Below are positions 44,178 through 52,837 of a stretch of DNA of 64,000 nucleotides, in pieces. The DNA lies in contig NZ_JAALJI010000027.1 of NCBI RefSeq assembly GCF_011064595.1, forward strand, positions 45,163 through 109,162, given 5' to 3'. The notes beneath the pieces are model-generated. The model made no database searches. It had not been told where the DNA came from and was given only the letters and a program-made list of their open reading frames with translations. Position 1 is the first letter of the stretch, and each line of letters opens with the position of its first letter. This stretch comes from Paludisphaera soli (lineage in GTDB: Bacteria > Planctomycetota > Planctomycetia > Isosphaerales > Isosphaeraceae). Both the position numbers and the translations under genes were made by a program.

Positions 44178-44669
44178 ATGTTCAAAGCCATGGACCTCGA
44201 CTTGTCGGCCTACGGCTACGGAGAGTCCTCGTTCGCCGACGTGATCTACATCGCCATGACCCTGGCGACGAGCTTCGGGGGCCACGCGGAGTTGCTCGCG
44301 TCGATCACGATCGAGCAGGACTTCACCGACGTCGTGGGACGCCGGCACAACCCGACGGTCGTGGTGGTCCGGGACCAGATCCTGAGTTCGTTCTCCAGCC
44401 GGGGGAGCATCTGGATCTTCGGCGGCGTGATGGCCGCGCCGGAATGGGGGGCCGTGAGCTTCGCGAGGACGCTGAGCTACCCGACCCTGTTCCCGGCCTA
44501 CGGGATCGCCGACCACCGCGAGCCCCTGGGCGGCCCGATCAAGGTCCACGTCGATTTCCGCTGCGAGGCCGAGGCCGACCATCGCCGGGCCCACGGCGAG
44601 ATCGGCTTCCGCGAGGCCGACGGCCACCGCATCAAGGTCCACCAGATCGTCCTGCACCAGGCGGACTGA
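44178..44669 (+). CDS. Hypothetical protein
   Basis: The 163-residue soluble protein begins MFKAMDLDLSAYGYGESSFA; GGGAGG lies 6-12 nt upstream, so this start is preferred over the upstream ATG at 44040. The sequence is beta-rich (VVVVRDQILSSFSSRGSIWI, IKVHVDFRCEAEADHRR) with many His and acidic residues, possibly metal binding. I do not recognise a family. It has no close same-strand neighbour. Confidence 0.5.
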   Translation: MFKAMDLDLSAYGYGESSFADVIYIAMTLATSFGGHAELLASITIEQDFTDVVGRRHNPTVVVVRDQILSSFSSRGSIWIFGGVMAAPEWGAVSFARTLSYPTLFPAYGIADHREPLGGPIKVHVDFRCEAEADHRRAHGEIGFREADGHRIKVHQIVLHQAD

Positions 44670-44790
44670 CCTGCGTCGCCGTTCCGCGTCGGCCAGAGCG
44701 GAACAGAAAAGGCATCCGCGACGCGATTCATGACCGGGCCCCCGGCCATGTCGCTTCGCCTCCGCTCCGCCAAGCCCCGCGCGGGAGAGG

Positions 44791-44846
44791 GCGACGAGGA
44801 CTTCCGGGCCGTCGCCGGGCTGATGCGGGGAACGCTCAAGGGGTGA
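44791..44846 (+). pseudogene. Possible 3' remnant of a PaiB-like gene
   Basis: The codons GDEDFRAVAGLMRGTLKG, followed by TGA, resemble GDHDSRAVAELMRRTLEAG at the end of the intact PaiB gene (38401-39048), both in residues and in nucleotides. No start or body precedes it. Short length makes this tentative. Confidence 0.4.
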
Positions 44847-45036
44847 GGCCGTACGCCTGCCTCCCCCGGCGGCGACGCCGACGCGATACCTCACCAGCCC
44901 AGATCCTCGGCGAGGAGGCTCCGCATCTCGACCGGCATCCCCTCAACGAAAGCGCCCCGGCCGGCTTTCCTGTCTTCGGACAAGCTCACATGACTTGGAT
45001 TCGCTCCGATTGAGCCGTGTCGCCCGACCTGTTGGC

Positions 45037-45058
45037 GGAGATAAAGGGAATTATCTCC
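45037..45058. promoter_or_regulatory. AT-rich 8-bp palindrome with 6-nt loop
   Basis: GGAGATAA-AGGGAA-TTATCTCC is a perfect inverted repeat and stands out by AT content. It is 270 bp upstream of the WGxxGxxG gene. It could be an operator or recombination site; no evidence discriminates. Confidence 0.35.
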
Positions 45059-45214
45059 GGCAAAGGGGCATCCAGTTGGCGACCATGAGCCCTCGTACCG
45101 CCCGGAGAATCACGGAGCGAGCGACCGCCTCATCGCCCAGACGAGCACGGCCCAAGCACGCAAGGGTTGGCTTCATATTTGCTTGTTCATGTTTTCCGAT
45201 AAGTTTCAGGATGC

Positions 45215-45233
45215 CCCCCGGCTTCGCCGGGGG
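45215..45233. terminator. GC hairpin with TTC loop
   Basis: CCCCCGGC-TTC-GCCGGGGG is a perfect 8-bp stem. No T-run follows on either strand. It may be a terminator-like or 5'-UTR structure upstream of the gene at 45328. Confidence 0.35.
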
Positions 45234-45327
45234 ACCGAACCAGGGTGACACGACGTCCTCGCACCGGGACCCCGCTCACGGGGTACGGCTCAAACAGCAC
45301 CATCCCAGCAGACCAATAGGAGCCCCT

Positions 45328-45609
45328 ATGCCTCGCATCATTCGCAACCGCCTCGCCCTCGCCCTCCTCGGCCTGTCCCTGACCCTCTGCCCCTTCGCCG
45401 GGCGGGCCTCGGCCCAGGCGACCGGCGACCGCACCGGGTCCATGACCGGGACCGACTCCGGCACGACGGCCACCCGGACTGACCGGGACGACGACGGCTT
45501 CAACCCCGGCTGGCTGGGACTCATCGGGTTGGCGGGCCTGGCGGGCCTCATGCCCAGGAAGAACCACGCGGTGACCACCCACCGCACCGGCGATACGTCC
45601 TCTCGCTGA
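45328..45609 (+). CDS. Small WGxxGxxG-type C-terminal anchor protein
   Basis: The 93-residue protein from ATG 45328 (AGGAG 8 nt upstream) has a signal peptide (MPRIIRNRLALALLGLSLTL, then ASA). A short Thr/Asp-rich linker follows, then NPGWLGLIGLAGLAGLMPRK. This C-terminal Trp/Gly-Leu helix with a basic end matches the WGxxGxxG-CTERM type of sorting or anchor signal. The mature region is only about 40 residues, so it is probably a surface or small envelope peptide. A strong terminator follows. Confidence 0.75.
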   Translation: MPRIIRNRLALALLGLSLTLCPFAGRASAQATGDRTGSMTGTDSGTTATRTDRDDDGFNPGWLGLIGLAGLAGLMPRKNHAVTTHRTGDTSSR

Positions 45610-45635
45610 GGCCGGGCGGCGGAACGGCGCGGTAA

Positions 45636-45671
45636 TAACGCCCGCGGAGCAGTGATGCTCGGCGGGCGTTA
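45636..45671. terminator. Bidirectional stem-loop terminator between convergent genes
   Basis: TAACGCCCGC G GAGCA GTGA TGCTC G GCGGGCGTTA is a perfect 16-bp stem with a G-G mismatch and GTGA loop. It lies between the convergent WGxxGxxG gene and the histidine kinase gene (stops at 45609 and 45730). TTA at one end and TAA at the other could provide short T-runs. Confidence 0.7.
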
Positions 45672-45729
45672 GCGTCGATGCGGGCGGCTCGTCGCGGCCG
45701 GGCATGCTCACCGCGACGGGGGGAGCGAA

Positions 45730-47712
45730 TCAGGGACGGCCGATGAGGGCGAGGATGGTGTCGAAGTTGACCGGCTTAACTAAATGGTGATTGAACCCGG
45801 CCGCCTTCGAGCGGTCACGTGCCTGCTCCTCCCCGTAGCCGGAGACGGCGATTAGGACCGCGTCCTTGCTCCACTCCTCTCTCCGGAGCGAGGACGCCAG
45901 TTCGTACCCGTCCATGCCGGGGAGGCCGATGTCGAGGAGCATCATCTCGGGCCGCTGCTCGCGGGCCGTGACGAGAGCGTCCGGGCCGTTATTCGCCACC
46001 CAGACTTCATGGCCTGAGAGTTCGAGGAGGCGGGCCATCCCGTTCGCGGTGTCCATGTTGTCATCGACGACGAGGATACGGAAGCGGCGGGACTTCGGTG
46101 GGGTCGCTCCCCCCTTCGCATGGGATTCCGTCTCGGCCCGAACTTCGGCGGCAGGTAGACGGAGGACGAACTCGCTCCCCTTGCCGGGGCCGTCGCTCGC
46201 GGCGGCGACGGTCCCGCCGTGAAGCTCGGCCAATGACCGGACGAGCGTGAGCCCGATGCCGAGCCCTCCCTCCGACCGGTCGAGCGAGCGGTCTCCCTGG
46301 GTGAAGAGGTCGAATATCTTCGGCAGCAGCTCGGGCAGGATGCCGAGGCCGTTGTCTCGGACGCGAAAGACCACCTCGTCCCCTTCGACTCCGGCGATGA
46401 GCTGGATACGACCCCCGAGCGGCGTGTACTTGGCCGCGTTCGTGAGCAGGTTCACGAGAATCTGCTCAAGCCGGGTCGTGTCGGCCTCTAGTCTCAAATC
46501 GGTCGACGTGTACGAGAGGAGCATCTCATGCCTCCGCTCCTCGACGATGGGCTTCACGGCTTCGACCGCGTGGCGGATGACCGGGGCGGCGTCGATGAGC
46601 TCCTTCTGGAGCTGGATCTTGCCTTCGGTGATGCGGGCGACGTCCAGCAGGTCGTTGATGAGGTGGGCGAAGTTGCCGACCTGACGGGCGGTGACGTCCC
46701 GGCTCCATTCGAGGGCTTCTTTCGAGCCCGAGCGAGAGGCCACCTCGACGGCGTTCCTGACTGCGGCGAGCGGGTTCCTGAGCTCATGGGCGAGCATCGC
46801 GAGGAACTGATTCTTGTGCCGGTCGGCGTCGGCGAGCTTGGCCGCATCCTGCTCGGCCCGGTCTCGTGCCTCGTGGGCCGCCGCGAGCAGCCCCTCGCGT
46901 TCGACTTCGAGCCGCTTGCGTTCGGTGATGTCCTGGATGGCGAGGAGAATAAGCTCCCATTTGCCTTCGGGGGGGAAGCGGCGGGCGTTGAGCAGCATCG
47001 TCTTCGGGCCGATGGTCTCGAAATCGTGCTCCACCTCGAAGTCGTCGAAAAAGCTGTTCTCGGGGATGACCTCCTCCAGCAAAGTCTTAAGTGCCGGGAT
47101 GTCCCACTGGCCGTCGCCCAGGTCGTAGATGAATCGGCCTTCGGTCTCGGGCGGACCGACCCGGAACATCTCGTAGAAGGAGCGGTTGGCCGACCGAACG
47201 TGGAGGTCCGCCTGGAGGATGAGCAGCGGCTCTCGCACCGTGTTGACGATGCTCTCGGCGTATCCCCTGGCCGCCGCGATGAGGTGCTCGTTCTGCCGAC
47301 GTTCCGTGATGTCCCGGAAAATCATGACGACGCCGACGAGCTCTCCGTCCTCGCCCCAGACCGGGGCGGCACTGTCGTCGATGGGGAGCTCGCTGCCGTC
47401 CCTGGCGATGAGGACCGTGTGATTGGCGAGACCGCGGACGAGCCCCGTGTCGATGACCTTCCTCACCGGCTGCTCGATGGGCTTGCGGGTCTCTTCGTTG
47501 AGGATGCGGAAGATGTCTTCCAAGCGTTTCCCGTGGGCCTCGTCGGACGTCCATCCGGTCAGCGTCTCGGCGACGGGGTTCATGAAGGTGATGAGGCCTT
47601 CAGGGTCGGTGGTCAAGACCGCGTCGCCGATGGCGGCGAGCGTGACCTGATACCACGAGGCGGCCTTCGGGTCCGACGAATCGCCCGCTCGTGATGCAGT
47701 CGAATTCGTCAT
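45730..47712 (-). CDS. Hybrid PAS-PAS sensor histidine kinase with receiver domain
   Basis: The 660-residue cytoplasmic protein has two PAS domains (about 20-140, ending DITERRQ; about 150-265, ending DITERKR), a coiled-coil linker, HisKA with LAHELRNPLAAVRNAVE (His309), an HATPase domain with NLLTNAAKY (Asn425), VRDNGLGILP and GGLGIGLTLV, and a C-terminal receiver with VVDDN and MLLDIGLPGMDG (Asp594). There are no membrane helices, so it senses an intracellular cue, perhaps redox, light or small molecules through PAS (family knowledge). No response regulator gene is adjacent, so phosphotransfer to distant partners is likely. ATG 47712 is preceded by AAAAGAAG. Confidence 0.9.
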   Translation of the reverse strand: MTNSTASRAGDSSDPKAASWYQVTLAAIGDAVLTTDPEGLITFMNPVAETLTGWTSDEAHGKRLEDIFRILNEETRKPIEQPVRKVIDTGLVRGLANHTVLIARDGSELPIDDSAAPVWGEDGELVGVVMIFRDITERRQNEHLIAAARGYAESIVNTVREPLLILQADLHVRSANRSFYEMFRVGPPETEGRFIYDLGDGQWDIPALKTLLEEVIPENSFFDDFEVEHDFETIGPKTMLLNARRFPPEGKWELILLAIQDITERKRLEVEREGLLAAAHEARDRAEQDAAKLADADRHKNQFLAMLAHELRNPLAAVRNAVEVASRSGSKEALEWSRDVTARQVGNFAHLINDLLDVARITEGKIQLQKELIDAAPVIRHAVEAVKPIVEERRHEMLLSYTSTDLRLEADTTRLEQILVNLLTNAAKYTPLGGRIQLIAGVEGDEVVFRVRDNGLGILPELLPKIFDLFTQGDRSLDRSEGGLGIGLTLVRSLAELHGGTVAAASDGPGKGSEFVLRLPAAEVRAETESHAKGGATPPKSRRFRILVVDDNMDTANGMARLLELSGHEVWVANNGPDALVTAREQRPEMMLLDIGLPGMDGYELASSLRREEWSKDAVLIAVSGYGEEQARDRSKAAGFNHHLVKPVNFDTILALIGRP

Positions 47713-48018
47713 AGGTCGGCTTCTTTTACGGGGATGAGAGACGCATCACGGTACGGAGTTCTCAAAGGCTTGTATCATCGGCTGTCAATCGGCCATTGGC
47801 AAGCTGAGACGACCCAGCTCCAGTCACCGTTAGGGGGCCGTGGCGAACATAAAGAGCATTCTACGACGCAGGCCGCGGCCTAGTCTTGGGCCCATCGCAC
47901 CGCCTTCGGGGCGGGTAGGATCTTCTCCGATCCGCCAGGCCTCGCGAGGCGAATCGTCCGTCCCGGCGGGCCCGCCGGCGACGGCTTCCGCGAGCCTAAC
48001 AACCGCGAGGTTGGCCGA
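47713..48018. other. 306-bp interval without a supported gene
   Basis: It contains the upstream region of the histidine kinase gene on the minus strand and ends at the left copy of the 468-bp repeat. No hairpin or operator stands out. One stretch near 47740-47860 is relatively AT-rich. Confidence 0.45.
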
Positions 48019-48486
48019 TCGCCGCGTCAGCTCGCGGCCGGGGCCTCGGCCGGGTGGGTGGTCGGGACGACGCGGATGACGACGGACTTCGACGACGGGG
48101 TGAGGCTTTCGGGGTCGACGTCGTCGACGGCGACGAGGGGGTTGGTCTCGGGGTAGTAGGCGGCGGCGGAGCCCTCGGGGATGTCGTGGACGACGACGGC
48201 GAAGCGCGGGGCGACGCGGGTCTCGCCCTTGTGCTCGCCGATCAGGTCGACGACCTGGCGGTCGACCAGGCCCAGGCGCTCGACGTCGCTCGCGTTCAGG
48301 AAGACGACGCGGCGGGCGTTGTGGACGCCGCGATAGCGGTCGTCGTACCCGTAGATCGTCGTGTTGAACTGGTCGTGGCTGCGGATCGTCGCCAGCAGGA
48401 GCCGGCCGGGGGTGCGGGCGTCCGCCGGGATCGGCGTGGTCATGAACCGGGCCTTGCCGGTCGTCGTGATGAACCGGCGCTCGGCG
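48019..48486. repeat. Left 468-bp direct repeat of the FdhF/YdeP gene 3' end (cassette C)
   Basis: The sequence matches 54588-55055 with no gaps. By eye I count five mismatches, four of them within 30 bp near the gene end. The left copy ends abruptly at TCGGCG; beyond it the two loci are unrelated. It brackets 6.1 kb with an ECF sigma gene, a kinase gene, an SBBP propeller gene and a small ORF. Confidence 0.92.
48027..48486 (-). pseudogene. Orphan C-terminal fragment of the FdhF/YdeP oxidoreductase gene
   Basis: About 152 codons, beginning AERRFITTTGKARFMTTPIP and ending in TGA at 48027, are almost identical to the C-terminus of the intact oxidoreductase (54596-56980). Differences in the protein are few (GEHKGETR against GEHNGETR; THPAEAP against THPTEAP). 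This fragment has the molybdopterin dinucleotide-binding C-terminal domain only, with no start codon. The open frame to the right is antisense to the ECF and kinase genes and is not a real extension. Confidence 0.88.
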
Positions 48487-48683
48487 AGACCGAGATGACG
48501 ACTGCCGACATTCCAGGCGTCGATGGAAATAATCCGGAACACAGCGGCACGAAATCGGACCGGTCTATCTCGTCGCACCGATGGTCGATAGCTTGGAGAG
48601 GGAGCCCCGACCCGAGGGCGGGCTTCGGGGCGGCCCGAGCGGCGTTGCAGAGACCCGGGACCTGTCCCGGGCGGAAGGGGTCG

Positions 48684-49277
48684 ATGAACGACGTGACCCG
48701 CATCCTCTCGGCCATCGAGCCGAACGACCCCCAGGCCGCCGACCGACTGCTGCCGCTGGTCTACGGCGAGCTCCGCAGGCTGGCCGCCCGGCGGCTGGCC
48801 TGCGAGAAGCCGGGCCAGACCATCCAGGCCACGGCGCTGGTCCACGAGGCCTACGTGCGCCTGGTCGGGTCGGAGGACCCGGGCTGGGACGGCCGGGGCC
48901 ACTTCTTCGCCGCCGCGGCCGAGGCGATGCGCCGCATCCTCGTCGAGAACGCCCGCCGCAAGCGGGCCGAGAAGCACGGCGGCCTCCTGGAGCGGCGGGG
49001 CCTCGACGAGGTCGACATCGCGGCCCCGGCCCCCTCGGAAGAGCTCCTGGCCCTCGACGAGGCCCTGGCCAGGCTCGAAGCCGAGGACCCGCCGAAGGCC
49101 CGGCTCGTGAAGCTCCGCTACTTCGCCGGATTCTCCGAGGAGGACGCCGCGAACGCCCTCGGGATCTCGCGTGCGACCGTCCAACGCCATTGGCGTTACG
49201 CCAAGGCGTGGCTGCACGGCGAACTTCGGGGAGCCGAGGCTGACGGGGAGAATCCCGAAAATCCGCCCGCCCGGTGA
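48684..49277 (+). CDS. ECF sigma factor of the kinase-linked (ECF43-like) type
   Basis: The 197-residue protein from ATG 48684 has region 2 (about 15-85, LLPLVYGELRRLAARRLACE, then GHFFAAAAEAMRRILVENAR) and region 4 (about 120-185, LVKLRYFAGFSEEDAANALG and TVQRHWRYAKAWLHGEL). The usual acidic DxED core-binding motif is replaced by QTIQATALVHEAYVRLV, with Thr46 and Thr50. In ECF43 members such as Vibrio EcfP, lack of this negative charge is compensated by Thr phosphorylation by a neighbouring kinase (established for EcfP/PknT). The next gene, 66 bp downstream, is a Ser/Thr kinase. No anti-sigma gene is present. Confidence 0.85.
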   Translation: MNDVTRILSAIEPNDPQAADRLLPLVYGELRRLAARRLACEKPGQTIQATALVHEAYVRLVGSEDPGWDGRGHFFAAAAEAMRRILVENARRKRAEKHGGLLERRGLDEVDIAAPAPSEELLALDEALARLEAEDPPKARLVKLRYFAGFSEEDAANALGISRATVQRHWRYAKAWLHGELRGAEADGENPENPPAR

Positions 49278-49343
49278 TGCCGGCGGGCCGCGGATTTCGC
49301 ATACCCCTCCAGACGGGTCATGCGGCGACGGGGGCTTTGAGCG

Positions 49344-52300
49344 ATGGAACCGACGGCTCCGAACATCGAAGAGATCTTCTTCGCGGCCCTGGAGCAGGAG
49401 AGCCGGGCGGCTCGCGCGGCGTTCCTGGATCGGGTCTGCGGCGACAAGGAGCTTCGGCGACGCGTCGAGCGGCTCCTGTCCCATGACGCCCTGGCGAGCG
49501 GTTTCCTGGAGGCTCCGGCCTCCTCGCCGACGGGGACCGCCGACCCCACCTCCCGCCTGGCCGCCGACGAACCCGGCGCGGCCATCGGGCCCTATCGGCT
49601 GCTGGAGGCCCTCGGCGAGGGGGGCATGGGCGTCGTCCACGTCGCCGAGCAGTCCGAGCCCGTCCGACGCCGGGTGGCCCTGAAGGTCATCAAGCCGGGG
49701 ATGGACTCCAGGCAGGTCATCGCCCGGTTCGAGGCCGAGCGGCAAGCCCTGGCGATGATGGACCACCCCAACATCGCCAGGGTCTTCGACGGCGGGATGA
49801 CCCCCGCGGGCCGGCCCTACTTCGTGATGGAGCTGGTCCGCGGCCTGCCCATCACCGAGTACTGCGACCGCGAGGAGCTCACGATTCCCGAGCGTCTGGA
49901 GCTCTTCACGCTGGTCTGTCGCGCGGTGCAGCACGCCCACCAGAAGGGGATCATCCACCGCGACCTGAAGCCCTCCAACGTCCTCGTCACGATCGTCGAC
50001 GGCGTGCCGACGCCGAAGATCATCGATTTCGGAGTGGCCAAGGCCGTCGGCCATGCCCTCACCGACAAGACGCTCTACACGGGCTTCCACCAGTTCGTCG
50101 GCACCCCGCTCTACGCCAGCCCCGAGCAGGCCGGGCTCTCGGGGGCCGACGTCGACACCCGTAGCGACGTCTATTCGCTCGGAGTCCTGCTCTACGAGCT
50201 CCTGACCGGGACGACGCCCTTCGACTCCGAGACGCTCAGGCGGGCGGCGTTCGACGAGATGCGTCGCATCATCCGTGAGGAGGAGCCGCCGAAGCCCAGC
50301 ACGCGGCTCAGCACGCTGGGCGAGCGTCTCACGACCGTCTCGGCCCAGCGGAAGGCCGACCCCAAGCGGCTCGGCTCGTCGGTGAAGGGCGAGCTCGACT
50401 GGGTTGTGATGAAGGCCCTGGAGAAGGACCGGGGCCGCCGCTACGAGACGGCCACCGACTTCGCCGCCGACGTCCTGCGGTACTTGACCGACCGCCCGGT
50501 CGAGGCATGCCCGCCGTCGCCGTGGTATCGCTTCCGGAAGTACGCCCGCCGCAACCGGGCCCTGCTCGCGGCCGGCACGGCGGTCGGCCTGGCCCTGGCT
50601 GCGGGCACCGTCGCCAGCACCTGGCAGGCGGTCCGGGCGGCGAGGGCCGAGCGGAGGGCCGAGGCGCGCTCGTCCGAGGCGCGGCGGGCCGTCGACGAGA
50701 TGTACAGCCAGGTCGCCGAGCGTTGGCTGACGGACCGGGCCTCGCTCACGGCCCTCCAGCGGGAGTTCCTCGAGAAGGCCCTGGCCTTCTACCAGAGGTT
50801 CGCGGCGGAGGAAAGTTCCGACCCCGAGGTCCGCTACGAGGCGGCCCGGGCGCTGTACCGTGTCGGGAGGATCCAGACCAAACTGGGCCGGCACGCGGAG
50901 GCCGAGGCGACCTGGCGCGAGGTCGCCGCCCGGGGGACCGAGCTTGCGCGTCGCGACCCCGGCCGGCCCGAGGCCCTCTTGCTGCTAGCCGAGGCCCGGG
51001 TCAGGCGGGCGTATGTGGTCCTCCATACCGGCTGGGAGGAGGGGCGGGAGGCGGCCGTGAAGATCGAGGGAGGCGGCATCCAACTCGCCCCCGTCGACGC
51101 GGATGCCAAGCGAACCGAGGTCGGACGCGAGCTGCTCCAGGCCGGGCGAGAGCTGGCGCAGGTAAGTTCCGCCCGTCGCGGAACCCCGGACGACCGGCGG
51201 AGGCTCGCCGAGACCTACCAGCTCCTGTGCTCCCTGCAGACCCGGGTCCGTCAATTGCCCGAGGCCGACGCCGCGTTGCGCTCGGCCCTCGAGGTCTGGG
51301 AGGCTCTCGTCAAGGACGATCCGACCGAGTTCGACCATCGCGCCGGCCTGGCGCGGGCCCACGCCACGAGGGGCATGCACCACGTCTGGTGGGGTCTGGA
51401 AAACGAGAAGGCCGAGGCGGCGTTGCGACTGGCCGACACCCTGCTCTCAGAACTCCTGAAGCAGCGACCCGCCGAGGCGCGGGTCCGAGACACCCTCAGC
51501 GAGGCCCTGACCAACCTCGGCCAGGTCCTGCACCGGACCAAGCGATTCGCCGAGGAGGAAACGGTCGAACGCCGCAGCCTGACTCTGGCCGACGGCCTGG
51601 CGTCCGAATTTCCCGAGGTCCCCGACTATCAACGTTCCCTGGCGATCTCCCTGACGAATCTCGCTCAGACGATCGCCTTCGCCGGCCGGCCGGACGACCC
51701 CGAGCGCCAGGCGCTTTGCGCCCGCGCCGTGGGGATCGGTCAACGGCTGGTGGACCACCACCCCGGAGTGGCCGAATACCACTTTCAGTGGACGGACGAC
51801 CTGGTGCATCTGGCGCTCGCGTTCCGCGCCCTGGACAAGCCCGAGGAGGTGCGCCGGGTGGCGGAGCAGCTCCTGGCCCTGACCAAGGAGTTTGCCGCTG
51901 CCCACCCCGGGCTGATCGGCGCCCGAACCCGACGCGTGGACGTACTGTTGCTACTCACGGAGGTCCTGCTTCGGCTGGGCGACCTCGACGCGGCGGGCCG
52001 TGCTGGCGAGGAATGGGCGTACCTGGTCCTCCATGACTTCTCGGAACAAGACCGCGGGCCGGATCGACTAGGTGGGCTCGTGCTGGAGATCACCGGTCTT
52101 ATGATCCAGGCCGCGCAGAGCCAGGAAGTCGACGCGACATACGCTACGCCTTCCTGGCGTGAGGCCTACACTCAGGGGATTCTCCTCCGTGCCCGGGCGC
52201 TCGTCAAAGGAGCCGGCCACCTGGCCCGGGACGACGCCAAAACTCTCCGCGTTCTCGCCGACGTCCTCACCGCGGCACCCGAAGGCATGCGTGACCCACG

Positions 52301-52667
52301 GCTTGCCCTGACCTGGGCGGAGAAGGCTGTTTCGCTCGAGCCGGGGGACGACATGGCCTCGCAGTCGCTCGGTTGGGCGCAGTACCGCGCCGGGGATTGG
52401 AGGGGATGCATTCGAACCTTGAACAAGCTGAAGGACGCCGAGAGCACCGACTTCTTCCTCGCGATGGCCCACTGGCGGCTGGGCGAGCCGGGCCAGGCCC
52501 GCGAGGTGTACCGGCGGGCCGACGAATGGCTCACGGGCTATGAGAAGGGCTGGCATGGTCAGGCCTATCCCCTACCGTCGATGTTGCGGGCCGTCCGGGC
52601 CGAAGCCGCGGCCCTGCTCGGGGTGGCTCCGCCTCAGGAGGAGGCCTCGCAGGAGCCGCCGGATTGA
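49344..52667 (+). CDS. Transmembrane Ser/Thr protein kinase with TPR-like sensor region
   Basis: The protein has 1,107 residues. An N-terminal helical segment (1-60) precedes a complete Hanks-type kinase domain: GEGGMG (91-96), VALKV (Lys114), HRDLKPSN (205-212), DFG (228-230) and ASPEQ (258-262). A transmembrane helix (about 406-426, [20 protein letters not shown]) separates it from a 670-residue TPR-like helical region expected to be periplasmic. It likely phosphorylates the ECF factor encoded just upstream (inference from ECF43/kinase pairs). The insert's boundaries suggest it arrived together with that sigma gene. Confidence 0.88.
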   Translation: MEPTAPNIEEIFFAALEQESRAARAAFLDRVCGDKELRRRVERLLSHDALASGFLEAPASSPTGTADPTSRLAADEPGAAIGPYRLLEALGEGGMGVVHVAEQSEPVRRRVALKVIKPGMDSRQVIARFEAERQALAMMDHPNIARVFDGGMTPAGRPYFVMELVRGLPITEYCDREELTIPERLELFTLVCRAVQHAHQKGIIHRDLKPSNVLVTIVDGVPTPKIIDFGVAKAVGHALTDKTLYTGFHQFVGTPLYASPEQAGLSGADVDTRSDVYSLGVLLYELLTGTTPFDSETLRRAAFDEMRRIIREEEPPKPSTRLSTLGERLTTVSAQRKADPKRLGSSVKGELDWVVMKALEKDRGRRYETATDFAADVLRYLTDRPVEACPPSPWYRFRKYARRNRALLAAGTAVGLALAAGTVASTWQAVRAARAERRAEARSSEARRAVDEMYSQVAERWLTDRASLTALQREFLEKALAFYQRFAAEESSDPEVRYEAARALYRVGRIQTKLGRHAEAEATWREVAARGTELARRDPGRPEALLLLAEARVRRAYVVLHTGWEEGREAAVKIEGGGIQLAPVDADAKRTEVGRELLQAGRELAQVSSARRGTPDDRRRLAETYQLLCSLQTRVRQLPEADAALRSALEVWEALVKDDPTEFDHRAGLARAHATRGMHHVWWGLENEKAEAALRLADTLLSELLKQRPAEARVRDTLSEALTNLGQVLHRTKRFAEEETVERRSLTLADGLASEFPEVPDYQRSLAISLTNLAQTIAFAGRPDDPERQALCARAVGIGQRLVDHHPGVAEYHFQWTDDLVHLALAFRALDKPEEVRRVAEQLLALTKEFAAAHPGLIGARTRRVDVLLLLTEVLLRLGDLDAAGRAGEEWAYLVLHDFSEQDRGPDRLGGLVLEITGLMIQAAQSQEVDATYATPSWREAYTQGILLRARALVKGAGHLARDDAKTLRVLADVLTAAPEGMRDPRLALTWAEKAVSLEPGDDMASQSLGWAQYRAGDWRGCIRTLNKLKDAESTDFFLAMAHWRLGEPGQAREVYRRADEWLTGYEKGWHGQAYPLPSMLRAVRAEAAALLGVAPPQEEASQEPPD

Positions 52668-52837
52668 AGGGCTCGCCGGCAGGTGAGCCGAGTCAGCTGA
52701 CGCGATGAAGCCGGCCGCGGGGATGGTCCCTGCGGCGAGAGGAACCCCTGCGGAGCGAGGTCGGGCTCCGCAGACGCCCGGGGTGCGCGCCGCGCGCACT
52801 CTCCGGGCGCAGCCCACCGACCCCGAGGAACCTAGCC

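Larger units (their letters stand above)
44670..45327. other. 658-bp interval with a PaiB-tail remnant and two hairpins
   Basis: The interval has no intact gene. It holds a short remnant at 44791-44846, a palindrome at 45037-45058 and a UUC-loop hairpin at 45215-45233, listed separately. The stretch 45059-45210 is noticeably more AT-rich than the surroundings. Confidence 0.5.

Noticed and set aside
48487..50894. Extension of the orphan fdhF-type fragment into a 955-codon protein
   Set aside because: Beyond 48486 the frame is antisense to the ECF and kinase genes. The protein match to the oxidoreductase stops exactly at the repeat border.
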